64,000 bases of DNA from Butyricimonas sp. Marseille-P3923 (GTDB lineage Bacteria > Bacteroidota > Bacteroidia > Bacteroidales > Marinifilaceae): assembly GCF_900184685.1 (NCBI RefSeq), contig NZ_FXXL01000007.1, positions 682,001-746,000 of the forward strand. The letters run 5' to 3'. Positions 8,588 through 19,000 of this stretch are shown piece by piece; the first letter of the stretch is position 1; the number at the start of each line of letters is the position of its first letter. The notes beneath the pieces are model-generated. The model saw only the letters and a list, made by a program, of their open reading frames with translations. It was not told the origin of the DNA and ran no database searches. A program made the position numbers and the translations under genes.

Positions 8588-9772
8588 ATGAATAAGAAAA
8601 TCCTCTCGTTACTCGTTTTGTTTTTTGGAGTATTATTTGTCGCTCAAGCTCAGAATGACGGAAAGATACGAGTGAAGGGCGTTGTGTTGGATGAAGTTAC
8701 GCGTCAACCGATTGAATTTGCCAATATCGGGATTCTAGGTACGGTTGCGGGTGTTGCCACGGATATGGACGGTCGGTTCGAATTGGTAGTTTCCGAAAGA
8801 TTGGCTACTTATATGATGAGAGTTTCCGCGGTGGGGTATGCTTCTGACGAGATGAAGTTGTACGAGGCAAGGGATAAAGGAGAGGTGCAGATATTTTTGA
8901 AACCGATGACCTACGGGATTCACGAGGTGGATGTAACGGCAGAATCGTTGGTCTTGAAAAGATTGTTACAGAACGTGGTGAATAATATCGGTCGGAATTA
9001 TATTCCGCGTCCTTATAACTACGAGGGATATTTTGAATATGGCGTCCGGATTAATGACGGGGAGAAAAAGTCGAAAGAGGCAATCGTGGATATTTATGAC
9101 AGCGAAGGTTACAGGCGTTCGAATGTCGAGGATGCGTTCAAGGCTTTGAATTATAACTTCTCGCAGGTGCGCCGCAGCGAGGAAATGACTTCCGCCACGG
9201 ACGGGTTGATCTTCTTTGATGACATTATCACGGCGGATATCGTTCGTAATACCCGTAATATTTTGGATCTGGAGAATTACAGGGACTTTAAATTGAAAAG
9301 TAAAGGTAAATTCTTGTACGAGGGTGATTCCGTGCAAATTGTCACTTACGAGTGTCTGAAACCTTCCTTGTCGAATTCCGGTACGACCTTCGTTACAAAA
9401 TACAGCGGAGAGATATACGTGGAATTGAAGAATTACGCCGTTATTAAAAACGTTATGCGCATCACTTCTTCCGCGTTCAATCTTTTGGGAAGAAATTTGA
9501 TTCTGGCAGGTAACAGTCCTCGTCACGAAGTAATGGCTACGATTACGACCAATTACAAGAAAGTGAGTTCTTATTACTTTTTGAGTGGAGTGAGTATGGT
9601 GTATACTTATCTGGACGGTTCCGATCGAGTGAAAGGAGAGATGCAATACCAAACGACAAAAGTTAGCGTGAACAATACCACTCCTATTGCCGGACGGGTA
9701 TATTTTGAAGAGGTTCCGACAGACAGGAATTTCTGGGATCGTTACACGATATATTTGGAAGAAGAAGAATAA
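8588..9772 (+). CDS. Secreted protein with CarboxypepD_reg-like domain
   Basis: This 394-residue protein has a signal peptide (MNKKILSLLVLFFGVLFVAQA). A CarboxypepD_reg-like beta-sandwich follows at about residues 25-110 (IRVKGVVLDEVTRQPIEFAN through SAVGYASDEM). The remaining 280 residues are rich in beta strands and aromatic residues (YFEYGVRIND, YYFLSGVSMVYTYLDG), as in Bacteroidetes outer-membrane proteins of the DUF5686-like type. I assign no enzymatic role. The ATG at 8588 is chosen because the signal peptide starts there and the -7 box lies between it and the earlier GTG. It is a single gene closed by a hairpin terminator. Confidence 0.8.
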   Translation: MNKKILSLLVLFFGVLFVAQAQNDGKIRVKGVVLDEVTRQPIEFANIGILGTVAGVATDMDGRFELVVSERLATYMMRVSAVGYASDEMKLYEARDKGEVQIFLKPMTYGIHEVDVTAESLVLKRLLQNVVNNIGRNYIPRPYNYEGYFEYGVRINDGEKKSKEAIVDIYDSEGYRRSNVEDAFKALNYNFSQVRRSEEMTSATDGLIFFDDIITADIVRNTRNILDLENYRDFKLKSKGKFLYEGDSVQIVTYECLKPSLSNSGTTFVTKYSGEIYVELKNYAVIKNVMRITSSAFNLLGRNLILAGNSPRHEVMATITTNYKKVSSYYFLSGVSMVYTYLDGSDRVKGEMQYQTTKVSVNNTTPIAGRVYFEEVPTDRNFWDRYTIYLEEEE

Positions 9773-9799
9773 AAGTCCCCCGAAAAGGGACTTTTTATT
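9771..9799 (+). terminator. Rho-independent terminator
   Basis: The stem AAAAGTCCC pairs with GGGACTTTT across the loop CCGAAAA and runs into a T tract. It overlaps the stop codon of the upstream gene. Remnants of the 7-nt periodic repeat (units like ATTTTAG) follow at about 9799-9826. Confidence 0.85.
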
Positions 9800-9907
9800 T
9801 TAGATTTAATGATTTAAGATTGAGTCCGTTCGGACTTAAATATTGTAATCTCTTGTAATTTACTTGTTTCGTTATATCGTCATGAAGGTACTTTATAAAC
9901 AGAGCTT

Positions 9908-10702
9908 ATGAAAGAACAAATTTGGAATAATATCGAACGAATGAGAGCGGAGGCTCCATTGGTACATAATATCACGAATGCCGTGGTAATGAATAATACG
10001 GCTAATGCGCTGTTGGCGGCAGGTGCTTCACCTATTATGGCACATGCGTCGGAAGAAATTGATGAAATGGTTGCGCTATGTGGGGCTACCGTGATTAATA
10101 TCGGGACATTGGATCGTTTTACCGTGGAATCTATGAAAGCAGCTATCCGGAAAGCGAATGAAATCGGGCATCCGGTAGTACTCGATCCCGTGGGTGCGGG
10201 AGCCACGAGTTTTAGGAAGAAGGTTCTCCAAGATATATTAAACGCCGGTACTCCCCGGTATATACGTGGGAATGCCTCGGAAATCATGACAATGGCAGGG
10301 TTATCCACGAAATCTAAAGGCGTGGATAGTACCGAGTCTTCTCTGAATAGTCTGGAAGCTGCCCGCGAATTGAGTTCCCGTGTAGGGTGTATTGTCTGCG
10401 TGAGTGGGGAAACGGATCTCGTTGTGCAAGGCGAGAGAGTGATTTATTTGCATAATGGCTCCCCGATGATGGAGAGGGTGACCGGACTGGGGTGTACGGC
10501 TTCCGCTATCTTGGGTGCATTTGCTGCTGTCGCGAAAGATGAGTTTATGGCTGCCGTGAGTGCTACTTCTTTTATGGGTATATGCGGGGAGATCGCGGTC
10601 GGAATGGCACAAGGTCCCGGAACCCTGCAATTGTATTTGTATGACGTGATGTATAATCTGACACGCGAGCAGTTCATACAACGCGTGCAAATTTCCGAAT
10701 GA
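9908..10702 (+). CDS. thiM: Hydroxyethylthiazole kinase
   Basis: ThiM phosphorylates 4-methyl-5-(2-hydroxyethyl)thiazole, the salvage entry to thiamine phosphate. At 264 residues it is of normal length. Family motifs: APLVHNITNAVVMNNTAN (about residues 16-33), GASPIMAHA, VLDPVGAGAT (about 93-102), RGNASEIM and GLGCTASA with the catalytic Cys (about residue 195). It is followed by thiE one base after its stop, so the two are translationally linked. I see no TPP riboswitch in the 135-nt upstream spacer and no genes for de novo thiazole synthesis nearby, so the pair looks like a salvage unit. Confidence 0.96.
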   Translation: MKEQIWNNIERMRAEAPLVHNITNAVVMNNTANALLAAGASPIMAHASEEIDEMVALCGATVINIGTLDRFTVESMKAAIRKANEIGHPVVLDPVGAGATSFRKKVLQDILNAGTPRYIRGNASEIMTMAGLSTKSKGVDSTESSLNSLEAARELSSRVGCIVCVSGETDLVVQGERVIYLHNGSPMMERVTGLGCTASAILGAFAAVAKDEFMAAVSATSFMGICGEIAVGMAQGPGTLQLYLYDVMYNLTREQFIQRVQISE

Positions 10703-10703
10703 T

Positions 10704-11318
10704 ATGAATGCCCCGCTTTATTTAGTGACCGACGAAGGTTTGCTGCATGGTAAAGATCTTTACAGCACGGTTGAAGCTGCCGTGAAAGGAGGCGTGACCA
10801 TGGTACAATTACGGGAAAAAGAATCCTCTACCCGGGATTTTATTGAACGGGCGATTCGGCTGAAAGTATTGTTGACACCTTATCATGTACCTTTGATTAT
10901 TAACGATCGGGTAGACGTGGCACTGGCTGCCGATGCCGATGGGGTGCATATCGGACAGAGTGATATGCCCTATTCGCAGGTGAAACGGCTACTGCCGGAA
11001 GGAAAAATAATCGGGTTATCCGTGGAAACGCGAGAACAGGTAATTGAAGCCAACGAGTGGGATGTAACTTATATCGCGGCAAGTCCTGTCTTTTCCACGA
11101 CAACGAAAATAAATACAATTGTCGAGTGGGGATTGGACGGGTTGCAATGGATTCGTTCCGTGTCTCGTCATCCGTTAGTGGCTATCGGTGGCATTCATCC
11201 CGACAATGTAGCCTCAATCTTTCGGGCGGGAGCGGATAGCGTGGCTGTGATTTCCGCGATTATCGGAGCCGATGATCCGGGAAAAGCCGCACGAGAATTG
11301 ATTCGTCTTATACCCTAA
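10704..11318 (+). CDS. thiE: Thiamine phosphate synthase
   Basis: ThiE couples thiazole phosphate with HMP pyrophosphate to make thiamine phosphate. The 204-residue TIM-barrel carries VQLREK (about residues 35-40), NDRVDVALAADADGVHIGQ (about 69-87), GLSVE, the PVFSTTTK phosphate loop (about 129-136) and VAIGGI (about 159-164). The reading frame starts 1 nt after thiM ends. Its substrate is the product of ThiM, which explains the coupling. Confidence 0.95.
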   Translation: MNAPLYLVTDEGLLHGKDLYSTVEAAVKGGVTMVQLREKESSTRDFIERAIRLKVLLTPYHVPLIINDRVDVALAADADGVHIGQSDMPYSQVKRLLPEGKIIGLSVETREQVIEANEWDVTYIAASPVFSTTTKINTIVEWGLDGLQWIRSVSRHPLVAIGGIHPDNVASIFRAGADSVAVISAIIGADDPGKAARELIRLIP

Positions 11319-11416
11319 AGAAAGATATAACCTTTTACTACTGAAATCCTATCGTAATCCTACCCAAGAACTAGGGAAGACGTACCGCACTGGCGATGTA
11401 CGAACCGTTTTGCCTC

Positions 11417-11440
11417 GGTATTCTATAGGATTAGAATACC
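11417..11440. terminator. Putative terminator hairpin between convergent genes
   Basis: A 9-bp perfect stem (GGTATTCTA / TAGAATACC) with a 6-nt loop overlaps the last codons of the transporter gene on the minus strand and follows thiE. It lacks a clear T run, so termination is only probable. Confidence 0.45.
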
Positions 11441-12777
11441 CCCAAAGAATGCAAAAGTATAACCAAGATAAACAAGGGCGCCACGTATTTCAGCACGAAA
11501 ACCAGAGGTTTTATCAACCATAACTTCAATTGCCCGTCATTCGTCAACTCGGCAATCAACAAACGGCGATCGAATCGCCACCCCACGTAGATGGATATGA
11601 GTATGCCGCCGACGGGGAGCAGGATATTGGAACTGATAAAATCAAATATCCCGAATATGGAGCGGCTCCCTATCTGTATGTCTTTTAAAGGACCGAACGA
11701 TAGAGTACACAAGATGCCGAAAACAGTCACGATAACGGTTGAAATAATGGTTGCCTTACGCCTGCTGATGTGTTTCTCTTCCACGAAAAAAGCGACAATC
11801 ACTTCGAGCAATGATATCGAGGACGTCAATGCAGCCATTGTCAGCAGCACGAAGAATAAAATAGCCCACAATTGCCCGAATGCCATACTCTGGAACACTT
11901 GGGGCAAGGTGAGGAACACGAGTCCCGGGCCGGAATTGGGTGCGATATTAAAGGCGAATACAGCAGGAAATATGGCAACGCCTGCCAGCACGGCGATTAG
12001 GGTATCGGCACAGATAACCTGTAACGATATCGAGGTTAGATTTTCACTTTTCTTGATGTATGAAGCGTAAGTCAGTAGGACACCCATGCCGATTGACAAG
12101 GAGAAAAACGCTTGTCCCAGTGCAGAGAGTACCCCTTGAGAGGTGAGTTCCGAGAACTTGGGTAAAAACAGGAATTTTATTCCTTCCATGGCACCGTCCA
12201 GCGTGCATGCCCGGATACCTAAAATCACGATTAGTATGAAGAGTAAGGGCATCATGAGTTTCGTGTATCTTTCGATACCCTTTTTTACCCCTGCCAACAC
12301 GATAAATCCGGTAAGTACCATGAATATAATTTGCCAGAATACCGGCTTGTACGGGTTGGAAATAAAGTCGTCGAACAAGTTATTCAAATCAATATCAGCG
12401 CTTGAATGGAACGAGAAAGAGAGGGATTTAACCACGTATTCCAACGTCCACCCGGCAACTGTGCCATAAAAAGAAAGGATCATCGTGGCGGCCAATAACA
12501 CGAGGATTCCAAAATAACGCCAAGGTGTTTTCGGTTCCAACCGATCAAATGTCCCGAAAGCATTCCGACCGGAATATCTACCGAGTGCGAACTCCGAAAG
12601 CATGACCGGGAGTCCGATAGCAACGGTAAAAAATATGTACACGAGCAAAAAAGCCCCGCCACCGTTATTCCCGGCCTCATAGGGAAACTTCCATATATTA
12701 CCTAATCCGACTGCCGAACCGGCTAGTGCGGCAATAGCCCCGAATTTGGAACCAAAACTATCTCTGGTGTTGTGCAT
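11431..12777 (-). CDS. Sodium-dependent transporter, NSS family
   Basis: This 448-residue inner-membrane protein has about 12 helices. The NSS (neurotransmitter:sodium symporter, LeuT-like) signature is at the N-terminus: FGSKFGAIAALAGSAVGLGN, then IWKFPYEAGNNGGGAF (about residues 27-42), which carries sodium- and substrate-binding main-chain positions of helix 1. Bacterial members usually import amino acids, but the substrate here is unknown. I chose ATG 12777, whose MHNTRDSF leads directly into the motif, over the TTG at 12801. The gene is monocistronic and diverges from guaA. Confidence 0.9.
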   Translation of the reverse strand: MHNTRDSFGSKFGAIAALAGSAVGLGNIWKFPYEAGNNGGGAFLLVYIFFTVAIGLPVMLSEFALGRYSGRNAFGTFDRLEPKTPWRYFGILVLLAATMILSFYGTVAGWTLEYVVKSLSFSFHSSADIDLNNLFDDFISNPYKPVFWQIIFMVLTGFIVLAGVKKGIERYTKLMMPLLFILIVILGIRACTLDGAMEGIKFLFLPKFSELTSQGVLSALGQAFFSLSIGMGVLLTYASYIKKSENLTSISLQVICADTLIAVLAGVAIFPAVFAFNIAPNSGPGLVFLTLPQVFQSMAFGQLWAILFFVLLTMAALTSSISLLEVIVAFFVEEKHISRRKATIISTVIVTVFGILCTLSFGPLKDIQIGSRSIFGIFDFISSNILLPVGGILISIYVGWRFDRRLLIAELTNDGQLKLWLIKPLVFVLKYVAPLFILVILLHSLGVF

Positions 12778-12850
12778 GGTTAAATTATTTTGAGTTAACA
12801 AATATTACGAGTTTCCGGAGTGTAAGTTAGCATTTTGTATAGAAAAAAAC

Positions 12851-12858
12851 TATCTTCG
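12851..12858 (+). promoter_or_regulatory. -7 box for guaA (TATCTTCG, near consensus)
   Basis: One base away from TAnnTTTG, 26 nt before the guaA ATG. Confidence 0.45.
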
Positions 12859-12883
12859 CGTCAAAATAAAATAAGCGATTCAC

Positions 12884-14413
12884 ATGCAAGAGAAGATTTT
12901 AATACTTGATTTCGGTTCTCAATACACGCAATTGATCGCGAGACGCGTGCGAGAATTGAATGTCTATTGCGAGATTTATCCTTTTAACCATTATCCGGCA
13001 CTCGATGCTTCCGTGAAGGGAGTTATTCTTTCGGGAAGTCCTTTCTCCGTGCGTGACGAGAAGGCTCCGCGACCGGATTTGTCTTCCATCAAGGGGAAAC
13101 TGCCGTTGCTGGGAGTGTGTTACGGGGCTCAATATCTGGCTCATTATTTCGGTGGGGAAGTACAAGCCTCCAACAAAAGAGAGTACGGTCGGGCAAATTT
13201 GTCTTACGTGGATAACGGTTGCCCGCTTTTCAAACATATCAGCCAACATTCACAGGTATGGATGTCGCACGGGGATACGATCGAGGTATTGCCGTCACAT
13301 TACACGGTAGTGGCAAGCACGACTGACGTGGAGAATGCAGCGTACCGGATAGAAGGTGAGGAAACGTATGGTATTCAGTTCCACCCGGAGGTGTATCACA
13401 GTACGGAAGGAACCGCGTTGCTGAAGAATTTCGTGGTTGATATCTGCGGTTGTAAACAAGACTGGACTCCGGATTCTTTTATCGAAACCACGGTAGCCGA
13501 ATTGAAAGCAAAAATAGGCGAAGACCGGGTAATATTGGGTTTGTCGGGGGGAGTAGATTCCACTGTGGCAGCCATGTTATTACACCGGGCTATCGGTAAA
13601 AATCTTGTCTGCATATTTGTTGACAACGGATTGTTGCGGAAAAACGAGTTCTCGTCCGTGCTTGAAAATTACAAGGAATTAGGATTGAACGTTATTGGTG
13701 TGAATGCCGGTGATCTTTTCCTGTCCCGTCTGGCGGGAGTCGAGGAGCCTGAAACGAAACGCAAGATTATTGGAGCCACTTTCGTGGACGTGTTTGACGA
13801 GGAGTCGCACAAGGTAGAAGATGCCAAATGGTTGGGACAAGGTACAATTTACCCGGACGTGATTGAATCATCGTCGGTGAATGGTCCGTCACAGACCATT
13901 AAATCTCATCATAACGTGGGAGGATTACCTGATTACATGAAACTTAAAGTGGTAGAACCCTTGCGTTTATTGTTTAAAGATGAAGTTCGCCGCGTGGGTA
14001 AAAGCCTCGGTTTAGCGGATAAATTTTTGAAACGCCATCCTTTCCCCGGTCCGGGACTTGCTATTCGTATTCTGGGTGAGATCACGAGAGAGAAAGTGAC
14101 ATTGTTGCAAGAAGCCGACCATATCTACATATCCATGCTTGAGGAAGCGGGATTATATGATAAAGTATGGCAAGCGGGTACGATTCTGTTACCGATCAAG
14201 AGTGTCGGGGTGATGGGGGACGAACGTACTTACGAGAGCGTGGTTGCCTTGCGTGCCGTGGAATCGACGGACGGAATGACTGCCGATTGGTGTCATTTGC
14301 CTTACGAGTTCTTGGCAAAGGTTTCCAACCGAATCATAAATAACGTGCGGGGTATCAACCGGGTTGTTTATGACATTAGTTCAAAACCACCAGCCACCAT
14401 CGAGTGGGAATAA
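12884..14413 (+). CDS. guaA: GMP synthase (glutamine-hydrolysing)
   Basis: GuaA aminates XMP to GMP in purine synthesis. The 509-residue protein has an N-terminal class I glutaminase with [15 protein letters not shown] (catalytic Cys about residue 79) and the FHPEVYHS His/Glu segment (about 166-173). The ATP pyrophosphatase domain contains LSGGVDST (about 219-226), and the dimerisation domain ends in [17 protein letters not shown], the invariant C-terminus of GuaA. The gene stands alone, followed by a strong terminator. Start and length agree with the family. Confidence 0.98.
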   Translation: MQEKILILDFGSQYTQLIARRVRELNVYCEIYPFNHYPALDASVKGVILSGSPFSVRDEKAPRPDLSSIKGKLPLLGVCYGAQYLAHYFGGEVQASNKREYGRANLSYVDNGCPLFKHISQHSQVWMSHGDTIEVLPSHYTVVASTTDVENAAYRIEGEETYGIQFHPEVYHSTEGTALLKNFVVDICGCKQDWTPDSFIETTVAELKAKIGEDRVILGLSGGVDSTVAAMLLHRAIGKNLVCIFVDNGLLRKNEFSSVLENYKELGLNVIGVNAGDLFLSRLAGVEEPETKRKIIGATFVDVFDEESHKVEDAKWLGQGTIYPDVIESSSVNGPSQTIKSHHNVGGLPDYMKLKVVEPLRLLFKDEVRRVGKSLGLADKFLKRHPFPGPGLAIRILGEITREKVTLLQEADHIYISMLEEAGLYDKVWQAGTILLPIKSVGVMGDERTYESVVALRAVESTDGMTADWCHLPYEFLAKVSNRIINNVRGINRVVYDISSKPPATIEWE

Positions 14414-14417
14414 TATA

Positions 14418-14443
14418 CAAGCGCCTTTCGGGGCGCTTTTTTT
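14418..14443 (+). terminator. Terminator after guaA
   Basis: The stem AAGCGCC / GGGCGCTT with loop TTTC is followed by seven T residues, directly after the guaA stop. Confidence 0.9.
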
Positions 14444-14478
14444 ATGCTTAGTTTAGTGATGTTTATATGTAATCCTAG

Positions 14479-14616
14479 GGTTATTTCACTGTAATACTAC
14501 CTCTCGATTGTTACAGCAAACTTTTACATCCCTCGCATCACCCTTGGTGAATGGTGGTGTAAGGGACATAGGAGTAGCTTGTAAGAGAGTAGAAGTAGTA
14601 TTACTGTGAGATAACC
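14479..14616. repeat. 138-nt long imperfect inverted repeat (MITE-like or structured RNA)
   Basis: The outer arms 14479-14500 and 14595-14616 match as inverted copies at 20 of 22 positions (left arm begins GGTTATTTCACTG). Inside, 14529-14542 pairs with 14553-14566 (TCCCTCGCATCACC against GGTGGTGTAAGGGA, three mismatches) around a short loop, and a CTCTC/GAGAG pair lies between. No ORF is inside. The element sits in the 346-nt spacer 14414-14759 between guaA and fecR; the remaining spacer is AT-rich and I see nothing else in it. Confidence 0.7.
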
Positions 14617-14759
14617 ATGGAAATAGGGTAAAATTGTAAAAAAAAACATGATGTAAAATATTGCAAATAAGCGAATTGTAAAATATTTTTGAAAAAAGGT
14701 CATATTTCATATTACACCAAACGGGTAGGGTTCCGTTTTAGGAGAAACAAGCAAAGAAT

Positions 14760-15932
14760 ATGACACAAAAAACACGAGAGTATATAGTTCAATTGATCGC
14801 CCGCTACGTGCAAGGCAACTTAAATAAGCGGGAAATGGAGGATTTGGATGCGTGGCGTATGGAATCTTCCAAGAACGAGGAGATTTTTCAACGGATGATT
14901 TCCCGTCGACATTTCGAGGAGAGCCTGACGGCTCATGAAATGACGGGAGAGGAGATGGATGCCGAGTGGAAACAAATTTACACGAGAACGATAGGGAGCC
15001 GTCGAATCGGGTTAAGAAGAGTTTTGCAATACGCTGCGATAGCCGTTATGTTATTGTCTGTCGGTGGAGTGCTATACTTTAGTAACGAGAAATATATTCC
15101 GGAAAAAGAGGTCGTGGTAGCCAAAAGGAATGCAATCCAAGAATTGGAGTCTAGGGCTATTTTGGTTTTGTCCGACGGGAGGAAGTTCGATTTAAAGAAC
15201 GAGGAGGATTTGGAGGCATTGACCAATCATAGGGTTACTTTATCTGCCGATAGTGAGATGTTGACTTATTCATCGGGAAACGTGGATACGATAGTCGAAT
15301 ATCATACGTTGCGGATTCCCCGGGGAGGCGAATACGTGTTGGTTTTGTCCGATGGTTCGACAGTATATCTGAATGCCGAATCGGAATTATCTTATCCGGC
15401 GCATTTTACGGGGCAAGAGAGAAGAGTTCGTTTGAAAGGAGAGGCTTATTTTGAAGTACAAAAAGATGCGACCAAACCCTTTATCGTGGATGTCGATCCC
15501 CTGCGGGTTCAAGTTATGGGTACAGAATTTGGGGTAAGGGCTTACAGTGATGAAGAATGTATCAAAACGACTTTAAAACAAGGGAAAGTGAGCGTGGAAT
15601 CAGAGGAGCGCAGTGTTATCCTGACTCCGGACTTGCAGGCTACGTTCAATAGATCGGATGGACGGCTGGATGCGAAAGAGGTTAATGTCAATTTATATAT
15701 CGGTTGGAAAGACGGACGTCTGATTTTTGACAATTGCCCGTTGGAACGGGTTCTGAAAGATTTGGGACGGTGGTACGCTTTTAACGTGGTTTTCGAACGG
15801 GAAGAGTCGCGTGTGCTACCCTTCTCTTTGAATATCAAAAAACACGAGGTATTCGCAGAGGTGCTTGATTTGCTGGAAGAAACAGGATGCGTGAAATTTG
15901 AAATAGAGGATAATACCGTGATTGTAAAATAA
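14760..15932 (+). CDS. FecR-family anti-sigma / transmembrane signal transducer
   Basis: This 390-residue inner-membrane protein has a cytoplasmic N-terminal domain (residues 1-85, with NLNKREMEDLDAW typical of FecR-type anti-sigma domains) and one transmembrane helix (VLQYAAIAVMLLSVGGVLYF, about 89-108). The periplasmic FecR domain follows (IPRGGEYVLVLSDGSTVYLN, about 183-202; KPFIVDVDPLRVQVMGTEFGV), then a C-terminal FecR_C-like domain. It should relay the state of the TonB receptor encoded next door to an ECF sigma factor. The expected sigma gene is not upstream; the only local candidate is convergent at 24813-25358, beyond the uptake genes. Confidence 0.92.
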   Translation: MTQKTREYIVQLIARYVQGNLNKREMEDLDAWRMESSKNEEIFQRMISRRHFEESLTAHEMTGEEMDAEWKQIYTRTIGSRRIGLRRVLQYAAIAVMLLSVGGVLYFSNEKYIPEKEVVVAKRNAIQELESRAILVLSDGRKFDLKNEEDLEALTNHRVTLSADSEMLTYSSGNVDTIVEYHTLRIPRGGEYVLVLSDGSTVYLNAESELSYPAHFTGQERRVRLKGEAYFEVQKDATKPFIVDVDPLRVQVMGTEFGVRAYSDEECIKTTLKQGKVSVESEERSVILTPDLQATFNRSDGRLDAKEVNVNLYIGWKDGRLIFDNCPLERVLKDLGRWYAFNVVFEREESRVLPFSLNIKKHEVFAEVLDLLEETGCVKFEIEDNTVIVK

Positions 15933-15933
15933 A

Positions 15934-15956
15934 AAGTAGCGCTGGTAACGCTACTT
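15934..15956 (+). promoter_or_regulatory. Intergenic hairpin between fecR and susC
   Basis: An 8-bp perfect stem AAGTAGCG / CGCTACTT with loop CTGGTAA starts just after the fecR stop. It may trim read-through or tune expression of fecR against susC. Confidence 0.5.
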
Positions 15957-16014
15957 AAAAACTACCTCTGATGCGAACAGGGGCAGAATGATTATTAAAT
16001 TCAAATACAAATCT

Positions 16015-19000
16015 ATGAAGAAAAATTTTAATGTTGTGAGGAAAAGGTGGTTTTTATTCCTGCTTTTCCTTGTTTTCACGACTCAATTAAGCCAACGAGC
16101 TTATTGTCAGGAGGTAAAAATGACCTTTAGTCTGAAAAATGCTACTTTAAAAGAGGTCATCAACGAGATTAAACGAATTTCGACGTATGATTTCGTTTAT
16201 AGCGATTCCTACTTATCCGCTTTTAAGCAGAGGGATGTTTCGTACAAGGATGCGACGATTGATGCAGTTCTCTCTGATTGTTTGAAGGGTACAGGATTGA
16301 TTTATGCTATTAACGGGCAGACTATTGTCATTCGGCGAGAAGAGACAAAGGCGGAACAGACGAAAGTGGTTGCGGGAAGAGTTTCAGACATGAACGGAAG
16401 TCCCTTACCCGGGGTTACGATTTTAATCAAGGGGTTGACCGTCGGTACTGTTTCAGATGTGAATGGTAATTACAAACTTGGTGTCCCGACAACCGGGGAG
16501 GTTATATTGATGTTTTCTTTTATCGGTATGAAAACTCAATATATTACCGTGAAAGAGAAACTGAACATCAATGTTAAGATGGAGGAAGATGTCGCCGAGA
16601 TGGATGAAGTGGTAATCACGGGTTATCAAACGATTGACAAGAAGCATTTGACAAGTGCGATTACTACCGTGAACGCGGCAGACGTGTTGGTGCCGGGTAT
16701 GACGAGTATTGATCAAGCGTTGGAAGGGAGAATACCGGAGTTATTGTTGATGACTAACTCGGGAGAGGTTGGGGCAACTCCGCGTATTCGCGTAAGAGGA
16801 ACCTCCACGTTGTTGGGTAACCGGGAACCCCTGTGGGTTTTGGACGGTTTTATTTTGGATGATCCGGTAGACGTGAGTAATGACGATTTGAACAATCCTG
16901 ATTATATTAATATTATCGGGAATGCTATCGCCGGAATTAATCCTCAGGATATTGAGCGTATTGACGTGTTGAAAGACGCTTCCGCAACAGCTCTTTACGG
17001 TACCCGTGCGGCGAATGGTGTGATTGTGGTAACAACAAAGAAGGGAAGAATCGGACCTGCACGTGTTTCTTATAATCATTCGTCAAAATACACACGCCGT
17101 CCCCGTTATTCAGACCGTAATATCAATTTGATGAATTCACAGCAACGTGTGCAGTTCGGAAAGGATTTGACGGAATTGCATTATCCGTTCCCAAGTAATA
17201 TGCCGATGGTGGGGTATGAAGGTGCCGCATATCGTCTTTACACGGGACAAACGAATTACGACGAGTTTTTAGATGAAGTGAAGAGATATGAAACAGTGAA
17301 TACCGACTGGTTCGATATTTTGACACAAGATACTTATTCTCATGATCATACTTTAAGTGTTTCGGGGGGGGCTGAGAGTGTACGTTACTATGCTTCCCTA
17401 GGGTATAATTACGAGGATGGAGTATCTAAAACGACATACACGGAAAGATACACGGCGAGAATAAATATGGATATGACTTTTTCAGAGAAAGTAAAAGCTA
17501 GTTTTTCTTTAGACGGGAACGTGCAAAAGAAGAATCATTTGATGCCGGAAATTGACGCAATGGACTACGCTTATAATACAACACGAGCCTTGCCTTGCTA
17601 TAACCCAGATGGTACTTTGTATTATTACGAGAAATCGGCTTACAATGGGATGAATAGGTGGGCCAGTCTGTTTAGGTATAATATTTTGAATGAGATTGAC
17701 AATAGTTCAAATTCCTATGATGGTAATACGCTAGGTGCTCGCTTGAATTTGAAATATTCACCGTGGAGGGAGTTGGATGTTACAATAGCTGGAAATTATA
17801 ATCGAAGTAGTACTTTGCAAGAACAGTGGTGGGGGGAAAAGTCACATTACGCGGCTCGTTGGAAAAATGCCGAATACGAGGAAGTTCCTATGCCGGGAGA
17901 TGACGGGGAGTGTTATTTGCCTTACGGTGGTATCTTGAAAACCACCAACACGATAAACGAAAGTTATGTATTCCGTGTACAATACGATTTTCGTAAACCG
18001 TTCGGTAGTGATGATCAACACATGATTATGTCCACTGGAGGGTTCGAGATGAATGGCTCGACTTCACGGAGTATCAGTGATGAAAACCGGGGATATGTAA
18101 AAGATCGGGGAATGCAATTTATTGATGAGGTTGATCTTACCTTGTATACTCGCTATGCCAAATGGTTGAACGAAAATCACAGAACACTGAAACATGGAAT
18201 CTCGCATCAAGTATCTGGATATTTGACTTTAAGTTATAGTTACGGTAATCATTTCACGCTGTATGCTAATGCGCGTTGTGATTTTTCTAATAAATTCGGT
18301 AGTCAAAGTAATGATAAATTCTTGCCTATTTGGGCAATTTCCGGAAGTTGGAACTTAAAAGAAAATATTTTAAGAAACTGGAATTTTGTAAATGAAGCAA
18401 GATTTAGGACTTCATACGGTTATCAGGGTAATATGTTGGATGATCAAAGTCCGAACTTGACGATTAAACAAGGAACGATAGACCCGATGTATAATGAAAA
18501 TGTATCGGTTATCGCCCGTTACCCGAACCCGAATCTGAAGTGGGAGGAGACTCACTCTTTCGACCTCGGGTTGGATTTGTCATTTTTTAAATCTCGCGTG
18601 AATATAGAAGGTTCTCTTTATTTTAAAAAGACAGAAGATTGTTTCACTTCGGTAAGAGTATCAACAGTTAATGGACTTTCCAATTACACGATGAATAGCG
18701 GTGATTTAAAAAATGACGGTTATTCGATCGCTTTGCAAGTGAAACCTATAAAAACAAAAGATTTCCAGTGGTTGTTTTCTACTCAATATTCCGGAAATAT
18801 GAATAAGGTGGAATCGGAAACAGTTGAGGTTTATACTATAGACGATTATTTGAATGGAACAGCAATTATTAACGGTACGGCGATAGGTTCTTTCTATTCG
18901 TATAAATTTTTAGGATTGAGTCCTGAAAATGGAACTCCGGTATTTGATGATTATGCTGATCGTCAACACCTTTTGAAATATAAATCGTTGGAAGAAACCG

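Noticed and set aside
8966-9652. 228-codon open frame on the minus strand
   Set aside because: It lies wholly opposite a well-supported gene, with composition and codons typical of a shadow frame.
9773-9907. TPP riboswitch before thiM
   Set aside because: The spacer lacks the conserved thi-box words (such as CTGAGA) and the needed length.
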